Shown here piece by piece: positions 25,909 through 33,914 of a stretch of DNA of 64,000 nt. Position 1 is the first letter of the stretch, and every line of letters starts with the position of its first letter. A program made the translations under genes and the position numbers. The DNA lies in assembly GCF_004766055.1 (NCBI RefSeq), contig NZ_SPQR01000004.1, positions 186,001-250,000 on the forward strand, written 5' to 3'. The notes under the pieces were generated by a model. It had not been told where the DNA came from, made no database searches, and was given only the letters and a program-made list of their open reading frames with translations. Source of the DNA: Desulfosporosinus sp. Sb-LF. Lineage in GTDB: Bacteria; Bacillota; Desulfitobacteriia; Desulfitobacteriales; Desulfitobacteriaceae.

Positions 25909-26922
25909 TTAAAAGGTCCCGCCATCGACGGTGGACACCATCAACCTATTACCATTGGCTGCGTCATACACGATTGAGCTTGCGTCGATGTTTGCGGCTA
26001 TGCCGCTGGCACTAACAGTTATGCCGTTGTATGCCGTTGCGGATACTGTGTCGGCTGCTACTGTGATTCCGTTCCCGGCTCCAACATTAAGGGTCACGGT
26101 GTCTGCTTGTCCTCCACCCGTGAGTCCCGATCCGGCTGTGATAGTTTGAAGGGCTCCACCTGTTCTAACCCAGGCGGTTCCACTCCATCCATACATTTTA
26201 AGCTCGTCATCGACGAACAGGTTCCAGCCAACAGACGGAACGTAAAATACCCAGGCTGATCCACTCCACTCAGCGATGTTGTTCGTTTGTCCTACCCAGG
26301 CCCCCGTTGGCGATGCTGGGATGATATATCTGTCAGCCAGAGCTGGAGAGCCTGGTGGGGTCGCTAGATTCTGGTCCTTTACAGAAGCCTGGGGCTCGAT
26401 GTTGTGCTTCGCCAGCTCGATGGCGTTGTTGATCTGTTGGGCTGACCATAAATCGGTCGCGGCGGTTCCTGCATCGTTGATTAATCTGTGCTTCGTGGCA
26501 TCGTTGATATGGGTCAATGCTGCGGCTGCTGTTACTACATTTGTACCGTCGTTGATCCTGTTCACTTGACCGATGGTGAGCTCTGTATTTTTAACCTTGC
26601 CATAGGTCGTTCCATCTGCGACGTTATCCAAGTTCCCGGTGAGATCCGCTAGACTGATGACGTTGACCCGCTGCCAGGCTGATCCGTCGTCAAGGTAGAT
26701 ATAGCCGAGGTTCGTTCCGCTATTGACGTAGTAAAGCCTCCCGGCTGACGCTGCGCTGGGCCTGGAAGCGTAGGTTCCCATCATGGCCCTTCCCACGAAG
26801 TTGTTTGTGGCTCCGTCACCGATAAAAACTTCTTTTGTGTCTGTGCAGAATCCCATTTCCCCAGCAGCCAATGTTGGGAGGTTGACCTTTAGACCCCGTT
26901 TAATTTTGACTACTTGTGGCAT
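25909..26922 (-). CDS. Tail fibre protein with Mtd-N-like and DUF2793-like parts
   Basis: About 337 residues. The N-terminal VKIKRGLKVNLPTLAAGEMGFCTDTKEVFIGDG is the fibre-attachment motif. Around 180-250, LADRYIIPASPTGAWVGQ and ELKMYGWSGTAWV match the DUF2793 type of phage fibre region. The C-terminus (LTGGGQADTVTLNVGAGNGI) is beta-helical in character. The ATG at 26922 has AAAGGGG upstream. Likely a side fibre or baseplate spike. Confidence 0.75.
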   Translation of the reverse strand: MPQVVKIKRGLKVNLPTLAAGEMGFCTDTKEVFIGDGATNNFVGRAMMGTYASRPSAASAGRLYYVNSGTNLGYIYLDDGSAWQRVNVISLADLTGNLDNVADGTTYGKVKNTELTIGQVNRINDGTNVVTAAAALTHINDATKHRLINDAGTAATDLWSAQQINNAIELAKHNIEPQASVKDQNLATPPGSPALADRYIIPASPTGAWVGQTNNIAEWSGSAWVFYVPSVGWNLFVDDELKMYGWSGTAWVRTGGALQTITAGSGLTGGGQADTVTLNVGAGNGITVAADTVSATAYNGITVSASGIAANIDASSIVYDAANGNRLMVSTVDGGTF

Positions 26923-26937
26923 CAACTCGGCCCCTTT

Positions 26938-27333
26938 CTATACAAAGCTACCGCCATCGATGTCTGCGGTTTTAACTCTTTCTAGTTCCGTTTGAGTGTT
27001 TTTGACGGAGGTTTGCAAGTCGTTCACGTCATCGGCCTCGACAATATCGCCTGGGGTTTCATAGGTGACATAAACGGACGCCTGGTCTGAGTAGACCGTG
27101 ATGATTCTCCTCCAGGGCGCATCTGCCGGGTTGCTGAGTGTATAGGTCATAACCCTTTCACCTGTCAGCTTGCTCCCGGTGTAAACCAGGAGGCTGGCGT
27201 TGTTGATGTTGTCGTGAGCGAGCTCCCCCTCAAACACACCAGCCGTAATCGTTAAATTTTCCTCGACGGAATAGACACCCGTTTGTTTCTTGTTCAGTTT
27301 TTCGGTGAAGCTATCGACCTCCTCCGGGTACAT
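26938..27333 (-). CDS. Baseplate-region protein of unknown function
   Basis: A 131-residue protein with N-terminal YPEEVDSFTEKLNKK, a beta-rich middle and a C-terminal coiled coil (VEADDVNDLQTSVKNTQTELERVKT). It ends in DIDGGSF, like the ending VDGGTF of the next fibre. GGGGGTG precedes its ATG. I do not recognise a family; the position between baseplate J and the fibres suggests an adaptor. Confidence 0.65.
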   Translation of the reverse strand: MYPEEVDSFTEKLNKKQTGVYSVEENLTITAGVFEGELAHDNINNASLLVYTGSKLTGERVMTYTLSNPADAPWRRIITVYSDQASVYVTYETPGDIVEADDVNDLQTSVKNTQTELERVKTADIDGGSFV

Positions 27334-27336
27334 GGC

Positions 27337-28395
27337 TTACACCCCCAATGTTACGACGCCTAACACCGCGACCTGTTCATCTCCTACGACAACATCCACG
27401 GCGGCCCCGTTAATGAGCAAACTCGAATAGTCAGAAACTCCAAGAACGTCCAGGAGAACACTCCCGATCTTGGCATAACTTACATAAGTTGTTGAAAACG
27501 CTATCGAGGCCAGATAGCTTGTAATCGCTGCGCTGAGTGAGGTTTTAACCTGGTCCAGCGTCAGCCCGTAGGAAAGTACAATGGTCGCCGATATATCAAT
27601 CGCTAGTTCTGTGGCGCTCTCTACGGTCACGGTTGCTCCGATTGGCCTGTTGTCCTCGATGTAGGCCGCGACGGTTGAAACCATGCCGCTGCTAACGGCC
27701 CGTTTATTGGAGTCGATTACAACCACCTTCACCGTTCCGGCTCCGGCCCATAAGGGATAAACATGGGCGGCTCCTATTCCGTTAACTTCTGAGGCCCACT
27801 GTGCGTAGTGCGCTGCGTTTCCGCTGGTTGACGGGGTTTGTGCCCTGGCGAGAAACCTAACCAGCAAGTCACTGTCCGTTTCATCATTCGTTCCCCCAGT
27901 GATGGCACTTGAATTCGTGACACTTGTGATGCCACTGATCGCTGCGGGTATCTGGGTTATGGTGTTCGCTGGTACGTTGTAAGCCGAGCCGATGGCCAGG
28001 GCTTGAATTGAAACGGTCGCTACCCCGCCCACAATGACCGCCGGAGCGATGGTTGTGAATCGGGTAGCGCCCGGTGTTTGAATAATAGTTGAGGTTGGTA
28101 TTGGTGTTGTTTCGGCTCCGACGAAGGTTGCTGATCCCGTTGCTATGGTCCCGCCTTTAGGGAACACCCCATACTCCGCACACCGCTGTCTGAATTGGGT
28201 TGAGTACCCGTTTTCCTCAGCCGATTGAGCAAAAACCATATTCAGCATTTCGTCGAGCTGTTCTTCGCTTTTGGCGATCTCCTGGCTTGCGGGTGAAAGT
28301 GCGTCATAAATAAAAGAACCCTCTGATTTATCAAGATCAGAAGGAACCGTTTCGAGCATCCTGTTTAGAATTGTGCTGCTGGGCTCGCTAAACAC
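27337..28395 (-). CDS. Baseplate J-like protein (XkdT family)
   Basis: A 352-residue baseplate wedge protein. Typical features are SEPSSTILNRMLETVPSDLDKSEGSFIYDALSPAS at the N-terminus, the EENGYSTQFRQRCAEYGV segment, GGTNDETDSDLLVRFLARAQTPSTSGNAAHYAQWASEV in the middle, and GAAHVYPLWAGAGTVKVVVID. GTG start with GAGGTGG upstream; it overlaps the previous gene by 8 nt. It forms the inner baseplate with the DUF2634 protein. Confidence 0.92.
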   Translation of the reverse strand: MFSEPSSTILNRMLETVPSDLDKSEGSFIYDALSPASQEIAKSEEQLDEMLNMVFAQSAEENGYSTQFRQRCAEYGVFPKGGTIATGSATFVGAETTPIPTSTIIQTPGATRFTTIAPAVIVGGVATVSIQALAIGSAYNVPANTITQIPAAISGITSVTNSSAITGGTNDETDSDLLVRFLARAQTPSTSGNAAHYAQWASEVNGIGAAHVYPLWAGAGTVKVVVIDSNKRAVSSGMVSTVAAYIEDNRPIGATVTVESATELAIDISATIVLSYGLTLDQVKTSLSAAITSYLASIAFSTTYVSYAKIGSVLLDVLGVSDYSSLLINGAAVDVVVGDEQVAVLGVVTLGV

Positions 28396-28819
28396 TTATA
28401 ACCACCTCCCCATAAATGGTTTGCGCTGTGAAAGTAATCTGTGCCTGGCTGCCCTCGATGGTGCTACTTACATCGGCTATTCCTGTTATATATGGGCTGA
28501 TTTGTAGCGACTCCTTGATATACCGCTCCAGTTCGGAGCCCAGAGCCGCTTTCGATAAGCCCTGGCTGATTAAGGTTTCCAGGTCGTTGCCGAAGCTGCT
28601 AGTATAGGCCCGGTATCGGTTCTTTGCGGTTTGCAGGGCTTTCCATATCCAGATTTTCACCGCGTCTTTTCCTGTTACCGTGATGTTCTTCCCATCGACA
28701 AAGATGAAATCATTGGCGACAAAATCCCAAGCAAATTCTTTTGCCGGGGCCGGCGCTGCGGAATCCACAACAGTCGTCTGGATCAAGTCACTTAGTACCT
28801 CTGTTGGAAATATACTCAT
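28388..28819 (-). CDS. DUF2634 (XkdS-like) baseplate protein
   Basis: A 143-residue protein of the gp25-like/XkdS type: EFAWDFVANDFIFVDGKNITVTGKDAVKIWIWKALQTAKNRY, YSSSFG-like SSFGNDLETLI, and YITGIADVSSTIEGSQAQITFTAQTIYGEV. It starts at an ATG overlapping the previous stop (ATGA), which implies translational coupling, and overlaps the next gene. Confidence 0.85.
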   Translation of the reverse strand: MSIFPTEVLSDLIQTTVVDSAAPAPAKEFAWDFVANDFIFVDGKNITVTGKDAVKIWIWKALQTAKNRYRAYTSSFGNDLETLISQGLSKAALGSELERYIKESLQISPYITGIADVSSTIEGSQAQITFTAQTIYGEVVISV

Positions 28820-29244
28820 ACGCTCACAACCCTTGCTAAAATGATATAGGTCTGCTCATCCAAGGTCGGGATTAAGGCGACAATATCGTCCTTCGCGAGC
28901 CCGTCGGAGAATGTGAAATCCCCGCTCTGAGTGTTGTCTGCATCAACGCTGAGTGTCGCTATGTCATGGGTGTGCGATCCGTAGGAGCCCACCGTCGTCC
29001 CGGTCGTGGTTCCTAAGCTGCCGCTCTCATCAAACTTGATGTTCCCGCTCTCGGTGTATTTCCTAGAGTAGTCTGGGAGCAAATAATCTGCGACCAGGAG
29101 GTTGTCCTTCCCGATCTGCAAGTCGCCCAGCTTCACCGTTAAAGGGTCAGAAGCAATCACCACCCCCACTTGGACATAAGGCGTGTTATTCTTCCCGCCC
29201 TGAGTCCTCATGTGCCCGATCAACTCGCTGTATGGGTTCTTAAT
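28816..29244 (-). CDS. DUF2577 (XkdR-like) baseplate protein, probable ATT start
   Basis: About 142 residues; KNPYSELIGHMRTQG is the family N-terminus and VGVVIASDPLTVKLGDLQIGKDNLLVADYLLP follows. The visible TTG at 29223 has no RBS and would drop the NPYSEL segment. AGGGGTG lies 5 nt before an ATT at 29244-29242 that opens the full family start and couples to the upstream stop at 29249. ATT initiation is rare but fits best. The C-terminus has the expected KDDIVALIPTLDEQTYIILARV. Confidence 0.75.
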   Translation of the reverse strand: MKNPYSELIGHMRTQGGKNNTPYVQVGVVIASDPLTVKLGDLQIGKDNLLVADYLLPDYSRKYTESGNIKFDESGSLGTTTGTTVGSYGSHTHDIATLSVDADNTQSGDFTFSDGLAKDDIVALIPTLDEQTYIILARVVSV

Positions 29245-29248
29245 AAGA

Positions 29249-30235
29249 TCACCCCTTGCTATCCATGAGGTTTTTGTAGCTTAAATTGAGGCTCATCGTG
29301 TACAGCCCGGTGCCTGGTTCCCAGGTGTGGGTATCTCCGTCGATGAACATCACCGATTTTTGAAGATTACTGACGTAGAAAATCTCGGTATTCACTGCGT
29401 AACCCGTCCGACAGGCCCAATTTCCAAGAGCCGGTATAGTTACATCCTGGGTTATCCCGGTAAGCATACCGTTTGCTACTGTTTGGCTGTCCTTGTCTTT
29501 TTCCTTGGTGTAGTTGTCCTGGATCAATCCGTAGTCGTTAACCTGGGAGCTATTGCTGACCTCACTCACATAGTTGTTTTTATCGTCATAAATTTTGACC
29601 TTATTGACCATGCTGTCCATCGTATCGCGGTAGCTGGTGCTTAGGACGTTGCTTGTCGTGTCGCCAGATTGGGATCTCAAGGTGTAGCCAGCGACCGTCG
29701 CTCCCTTTTCTATCACACTTAGCTTCGTCCCATCCATGATCGGGATGTACTGTTTCCCGTTTGTCTTGCTCGCTTGGGTGTACATCTCCATGATCGCTTC
29801 GTACCCGGTCTTTTGAGCAATGAGTCGGTTCACTTTGATTCCCGTACTCGCGATGGCCCCGGCTGTGATCCCGAGCTCCGCGCACACCTTCTGGGTTGCG
29901 TCCTCCGGGGTCACATTCACAAAGTTATAAGTGACCTTCGATTTTATAAGATAAATCAAATAATCGTAGGCCGTAAACGACAGGATCTGGTTCGCTGAAT
30001 CGAGCACCCGGTCCCAGGCCACGCCCCTGAATATCTCTTTCCCATCGAGTACCATCCACACCCTGGTCCCTGGCGATACCTGGGCCCTTGGTTGGTTCCT
30101 GTCCCAGATCGGGTATGCTAGTTTGATGTCTATTTTCCGGGCAGCCTGTGCCTTATCTCCAATATTGTTAATGCTCTCGATCACGTTGGTTAGGTCCATT
30201 GTCACCCCATTGTAGAAAGCGTATAGCTTAATCAT
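29249..30235 (-). CDS. XkdQ-like baseplate hub protein
   Basis: About 328 residues, starting MIKLYAFYNGVTMDLTN at an ATG just after the previous stop, with AGGGGG upstream. The longer frame to 30454 only overlaps the neighbour. Family features: KIDIKLAYPIWDRN, RVWMVLDGKEIFRGVAWDR, LSFTAYDYLIYLIKS, and YEAIMEMYTQASKTNGKQYIPIMDGTKL. XkdQ proteins (gpD/gp27-like) form the hub on which the tail tube assembles. Confidence 0.85.
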   Translation of the reverse strand: MIKLYAFYNGVTMDLTNVIESINNIGDKAQAARKIDIKLAYPIWDRNQPRAQVSPGTRVWMVLDGKEIFRGVAWDRVLDSANQILSFTAYDYLIYLIKSKVTYNFVNVTPEDATQKVCAELGITAGAIASTGIKVNRLIAQKTGYEAIMEMYTQASKTNGKQYIPIMDGTKLSVIEKGATVAGYTLRSQSGDTTSNVLSTSYRDTMDSMVNKVKIYDDKNNYVSEVSNSSQVNDYGLIQDNYTKEKDKDSQTVANGMLTGITQDVTIPALGNWACRTGYAVNTEIFYVSNLQKSVMFIDGDTHTWEPGTGLYTMSLNLSYKNLMDSKG

Positions 30236-30237
30236 GG

Positions 30238-30648
30238 TTAGCCCCCTAGGGTGATGGTTTTGTATTCTTTTAGGGTGAGGGTGAAGTAAACATCCCCGGT
30301 CCCGTCTTGCTCCCCATGCTCGAAGTCCTCGATGGTACACGTCAGGTTTATGCTCGTTCCGGTTATGAAGAACCGGATTGGCTTTCCTGTAGCCATCCAT
30401 TTCTCGATGAGGTCTGTGCAGCTCTTGGGTGTTGGGAATGATCTGTATTGACAAAAGTTGTAATACCTGACCGGAAAGAAGGAAGTTATCGGTGGGATCT
30501 CCGCGAGCTTTGGTTTGCCTATAAAAGACACCTCTCCGATACTCTCCACGACCACCGAGCTATTGTTTAAAGCTCTTTTAATGGCATAGCTGTCGGGCGG
30601 GACGGGGAGGTGTAGACTATCTGTGCCTTGCGTTAGCCAAAATTCCAT
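30238..30648 (-). CDS. XkdP-like tail protein, short form without LysM
   Basis: A 136-residue protein with the N-terminal part of XkdP (EFWLTQGTDSLHLPVPPDSYAIKRALNNSSVVVESIGEVSFIGKPKLAEI). It ends at TLTLKEYKTITLGG with no LysM peptidoglycan-binding module, which homologues in B. subtilis PBSX carry. It therefore probably acts only as a tail-tip or tape-measure-associated piece. Positioned between tape measure and hub, as in PBSX. Confidence 0.75.
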   Translation of the reverse strand: MEFWLTQGTDSLHLPVPPDSYAIKRALNNSSVVVESIGEVSFIGKPKLAEIPPITSFFPVRYYNFCQYRSFPTPKSCTDLIEKWMATGKPIRFFITGTSINLTCTIEDFEHGEQDGTGDVYFTLTLKEYKTITLGG

Positions 30649-30662
30649 CAGTGTACCCTCCC

Positions 30663-32864
30663 CTATGCCATGTTTGTAGCTGTTGCGTTGATTTTCAGGA
30701 CTAATGCGTTTGCGATCTTGTCGATGTCGGCTTCTTCACGGACGATGATGGTGTCAGCTAACTTCGGGATTGATATGCTGTTGCCGCTGGAGTTGAGTGT
30801 TGATCGAGCGTCTTTGATCCGGGTCCCTTTGGGCAGATCAACCTCCTCGGCCCCATGCTCCCCAACCAGGGTTCTTCCCCCGCCCCAGTAGCTTGTACCG
30901 AGCGCGTTTCGCCCGGCTTTCATGCCATCAGATGTGGTGTTGGTTGTTACGTTTACGGTCTTGTCCTCGGCCTTGGTGCCATTCCATTTGGTGAGCCAAT
31001 CCCAAGCCTTTGATACCCACTCACAGATGTCTTGCCAATGCTTTACGACCTCATAAATAGCCAACCCCAAAGCTGCCAGCGCAAGAATAACCACTCCGAT
31101 TGGGTTGGCGTCCATCGCTGCGTTGAATAACCATTGAGCTGCTGTGATAATGCCCGTCGCTTCGGCTGCACTAATCATCCCGAGCCTCTGTGCGATGAAC
31201 AGACCTATTTGGATTGTGAGTACCGCGACCGTTTTCCAAGCCTGGAGTGCAAATGATATTAATGAAACAATCATTTGTCCGGTGAAAACTGCCGCGCTTA
31301 TTCCAGCCTCGACTCCTGCGGATATGACGGAAGCAATTAATCCACCGACTATTTGGGCTCCGGTGATTACGGCCTGTGCTCCTATGGCGATTAAAGCTGG
31401 CCCGAAAACAACACCAATCGCGATGGCCACATTTCGTATGGCTGTCTCGTTGTCTTTCAGGGCTTGCCTGAAGTCGTTAAATTTCTTTTTGATAAGATCC
31501 CAGTGAGTTGTCACCAGGATCGCGGCTGCTGCCAAAGCCAAAAGAACCACAATAGCAATCCCGCCTGGAGTCGCGAGGTACTTCATAAGGCCACCCGCGT
31601 CTGCTATAGTTCTGGACATTTTCGTGAACGTGCCAATGGTGTCGCCGATGCTGTGGACCACTTTACCAAGCGTTAAAATAACAGGACCCGCTGCTGCCGC
31701 CATCAGCGCGTATTTCAGTATCGCTGCTTGCGTGGCTGGCGGCATCTCAGCAATCTTTTTAGCAAATCCCGCGACCGCATCGGACGCCGTTTTGAGGTAT
31801 GGCGTTAGGTTTTCGAGGGAATTTAGAAGTTTCTCGGACACTGGGGCAAAGGCTACCTCCATAACGTGCCGCATCTTAGCCAATTTTCCGGAGAATGTTG
31901 CTGTATCGGCTGCCGCTTTATTGATCGTTTCTGGGCTGTCCTTGAGGGTTTGCATTAATTCGGATAAATCCATCCGTCCTTCCCGGATCGCCGCTGCCAT
32001 GTCTGGTCCGGCTTTAGCACCGAACATACTGAGCGCCAGGGCATTGGCTTGGCCCGCCGTTCCTGCGGACTTGATTTTATCAATCATCCCTTGCAGCTCT
32101 TTTGCTGGTTCCTTGATGCCTTCTTTGGCCATCTTACCGAGCGCAATCCGCAGCGATCCTACGACCAGCTCGGTGTTGACGCCTTCCTTCTCAAACTTAC
32201 CCAGCATTGCTCCACTTGTTTGCCAATCGAAGCCCATTTGTCTTAGTGGACCGCCGAATTGGGTCATAAGCTCTTGCAAACGCCCCACTCCGATCCCTGT
32301 GGTCTGACTAACCTTAAATGTGTAATCCAGGGCTTTGCTATAGTCGGCTTGCTTGATCCCCGCGTCCTGGAACATTCGCGTTGTTGCTGGTATTAAGGTG
32401 TTTAAATCTTCCCCGCTGATCTTGGCTAGTTTCAACATCTGAACAGATAAGTCTTGCAGGGGCTTCCCTGCCAGCCCGGTCCTAGTGTTCAGATCGGCGA
32501 TGACCTTACTTGTGTCGTCCATGCTCGACGATACCTGGGTGTAGGTCGCCTTGAAATCATCGCTAAGATTCTGGAGATCCTTTCCGGTGGCCCCGGTTCC
32601 GACTCTTATGGTGTTCTGGGCTTTTTGAAAGTTCTCACCAAGCTTTAGTAGCCCGGCTCCGACCGCCAGAATAGGAACAGTAATTGTCTTGCTCAAGGTT
32701 TTGCCGACCTTCTCCATGTCCTTTCCGACCGCCACCATGTTGCGGCCCGCGTACGTCGCCTGGCGTTGGAATTGGGAAAGGTTCCCGTTGACATTCTTGA
32801 GCGTTCCGCTGAGTTGGTCCCTTAGTGTGATTACCGCGTCGATAACGTGTGCTATATTGTTCAC
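30663..32864 (-). CDS. Phage tail tape measure protein
   Basis: A 733-residue protein. The N-terminal coiled part (NNIAHVIDAVITLRDQLSGTLKNVNG) leads into the TIGR01760-type core with the repeated MSKLT-like pattern MGFDWQTSGAMLGKFEKEGVNTELVVGSLR and ALALSMFGAKAG. Long hydrophobic helices follow between 380 and 640. GTG start with AGGA upstream; the GTGA overlaps the stop of the frameshift ORF. Its length sets tail length: about 730 residues implies a short-to-medium contractile tail. Confidence 0.9.
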   Translation of the reverse strand: MNNIAHVIDAVITLRDQLSGTLKNVNGNLSQFQRQATYAGRNMVAVGKDMEKVGKTLSKTITVPILAVGAGLLKLGENFQKAQNTIRVGTGATGKDLQNLSDDFKATYTQVSSSMDDTSKVIADLNTRTGLAGKPLQDLSVQMLKLAKISGEDLNTLIPATTRMFQDAGIKQADYSKALDYTFKVSQTTGIGVGRLQELMTQFGGPLRQMGFDWQTSGAMLGKFEKEGVNTELVVGSLRIALGKMAKEGIKEPAKELQGMIDKIKSAGTAGQANALALSMFGAKAGPDMAAAIREGRMDLSELMQTLKDSPETINKAAADTATFSGKLAKMRHVMEVAFAPVSEKLLNSLENLTPYLKTASDAVAGFAKKIAEMPPATQAAILKYALMAAAAGPVILTLGKVVHSIGDTIGTFTKMSRTIADAGGLMKYLATPGGIAIVVLLALAAAAILVTTHWDLIKKKFNDFRQALKDNETAIRNVAIAIGVVFGPALIAIGAQAVITGAQIVGGLIASVISAGVEAGISAAVFTGQMIVSLISFALQAWKTVAVLTIQIGLFIAQRLGMISAAEATGIITAAQWLFNAAMDANPIGVVILALAALGLAIYEVVKHWQDICEWVSKAWDWLTKWNGTKAEDKTVNVTTNTTSDGMKAGRNALGTSYWGGGRTLVGEHGAEEVDLPKGTRIKDARSTLNSSGNSISIPKLADTIIVREEADIDKIANALVLKINATATNMA

Positions 32865-33025
32865 CCCCCATCCTGAGAGTTTGCACGACGCCTTTCATCG
32901 ATTTCAAAGGCTATAAAAGCCCGAAGTATCTTCTTTTCTCCGGACTTTTTGCTGTAATATTCTTGGGGAGTCATGTTCTTAAAACGAAAAAGAAGATAGG
33001 CTGTCTGAACATCCCTATCTTCCAT
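32861..33025 (-). CDS. Tail assembly chaperone frameshift extension (gpT-like)
   Basis: 54 codons (MEDRDVQTAYLLFRFKNMTP, ending RRANSQDGG) in the -1 frame relative to the gene before it. It joins that gene through an A-AAA-AAC slippery site, giving a fusion of about 189 residues. A charged, helical, short second ORF between a chaperone and the tape measure is the normal place for the gpT half of the gpG/gpGT pair. Its own ATG has no RBS, so expression probably depends on frameshifting. It ends at a TGA overlapping the tape measure GTG. Confidence 0.75.
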   Translation of the reverse strand: MEDRDVQTAYLLFRFKNMTPQEYYSKKSGEKKILRAFIAFEIDERRRANSQDGG

Positions 33026-33027
33026 GA

Positions 33028-33429
33028 TTAGTTTTTTATGGTTTCTTCGTCCTCTTCATCTTTTTCATAACCCGACAGCTCGTTGATCGCGTTATAAAGA
33101 TCATCAATTTCGCCGCTCAGGAGTAATTTCTTAATCAGTTCCTTCGGTGATGGCACTCCGAAGTGCTCCATGACCTCCTTGCTCTTGAACACTTCCGGGC
33201 AGCCTTCGATGATGATGAGGGTTTTCATGCTATACATATTGATCTTCTTAACATCGCCTTTGCGGATCTCCAGAGCACCCTCTTGGATCTCTGCGTACTT
33301 CTCCGCATCGACCGCCTTACAGGGGAATTCGATGGATTGCTTCAGTTTTTTGGACTGTATTGTGATAACCTTTGCCGGGACTTCAATTTTGCCCGCATCA
33401 AGTTTTAATAATTTCTCCACTAAGTTCAT
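33028..33429 (-). CDS. XkdN-like tail assembly chaperone
   Basis: A 133-residue protein (MNLVEKLLKLDAGKIEVPAK...) of the XkdN/Phage_TAC type: it ends in an acidic SGYEKDEEDEETIKN. These proteins bind the tape measure during tail assembly. ATG 33429 with GGGGGAAAA upstream, between the tail tube and tape measure genes. The last codons ATA-AAA-AAC-TAA carry a slippery heptamer, so a fraction of ribosomes should make the longer fusion with the next ORF. Confidence 0.82.
   Translation of the reverse strand: MNLVEKLLKLDAGKIEVPAKVITIQSKKLKQSIEFPCKAVDAEKYAEIQEGALEIRKGDVKKINMYSMKTLIIIEGCPEVFKSKEVMEHFGVPSPKELIKKLLLSGEIDDLYNAINELSGYEKDEEDEETIKN
33031..33037 (-). promoter_or_regulatory. -1 frameshift slippery site A-AAA-AAC
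   Basis: The minus strand reads AAAAAAC with the reading frame placed as A AAA AAC, the classical X XXY YYZ form. The zero-frame stop TAA follows directly. A -1 slip puts ribosomes on CTA-ATC-ATG and into the downstream 54-codon ORF. Confidence 0.85.
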
Positions 33430-33474
33430 CAATGTTTTCCCCCTAAATTAAGTTGAAAAAGAGGCCGGGACCCA

Positions 33475-33903
33475 CTAGATTAAATCCAGTAAATCCCAAT
33501 CCATGAAGGTGAAAGGAATACTTTCTTCGCCGTTCTTCTTGGCTTCCCAATCGACCAGCGTCAGTTCGTCAAACATAACGTTTTTCAGAACGATTCGTTC
33601 TGCTCCAGCACTTTGTGGGTCGTCTAGGTTGGAGATGATGGTGAACTCTGGTGTTCTACCTAATTTGATGTTTGCACTGTTGGCCTTAATCATGGCAGAG
33701 CTCACTTTGTTCATCTTCAAGGTTCCTTTGAGCTCCATGCCTGTGACCTTCTGTCCAGCCACAAGGGTTCCGCACACATTTACTGCGGTCTTGGTCAGTG
33801 TTACTTTAGCCTGGAGTGCGGTTGTCTCTGCCATAAGATCCCCATTCAACCACATCTCGCCCCAGGTTCCATTGAGAACTTGATTTGCTGTATAGTTATC
33901 CAT
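33475..33903 (-). CDS. Phage tail tube protein (XkdM family)
   Basis: A 142-residue protein with the family pattern NQVLNGTWGEMWLNGDLMAETTALQAKVTLTKTAVNVCGTL and TGMELKGTLKMNKVSSAMI. It forms the inner tube of the contractile tail, directly after the sheath gene and with a good RBS (GGAGGTAAACC). Confidence 0.9.
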   Translation of the reverse strand: MDNYTANQVLNGTWGEMWLNGDLMAETTALQAKVTLTKTAVNVCGTLVAGQKVTGMELKGTLKMNKVSSAMIKANSANIKLGRTPEFTIISNLDDPQSAGAERIVLKNVMFDELTLVDWEAKKNGEESIPFTFMDWDLLDLI

Positions 33904-33914
33904 GGTTTACCTCC

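Noticed and set aside
25639-26922. Diversity-generating retroelement target (Mtd-like N-termini)
   Set aside because: There is no reverse transcriptase gene or template/variable repeat pair in the window; the Mtd_N-like motif is a general fibre-attachment segment.
31624-32307. 227-codon plus-strand open frame
   Set aside because: Antisense of the tape measure gene, which is clearly real by homology; long only because of codon bias.
32635-32907. 90-codon minus-strand frame before the tape measure
   Set aside because: Overlaps the real tape measure and the frameshift ORF, and has no family resemblance.
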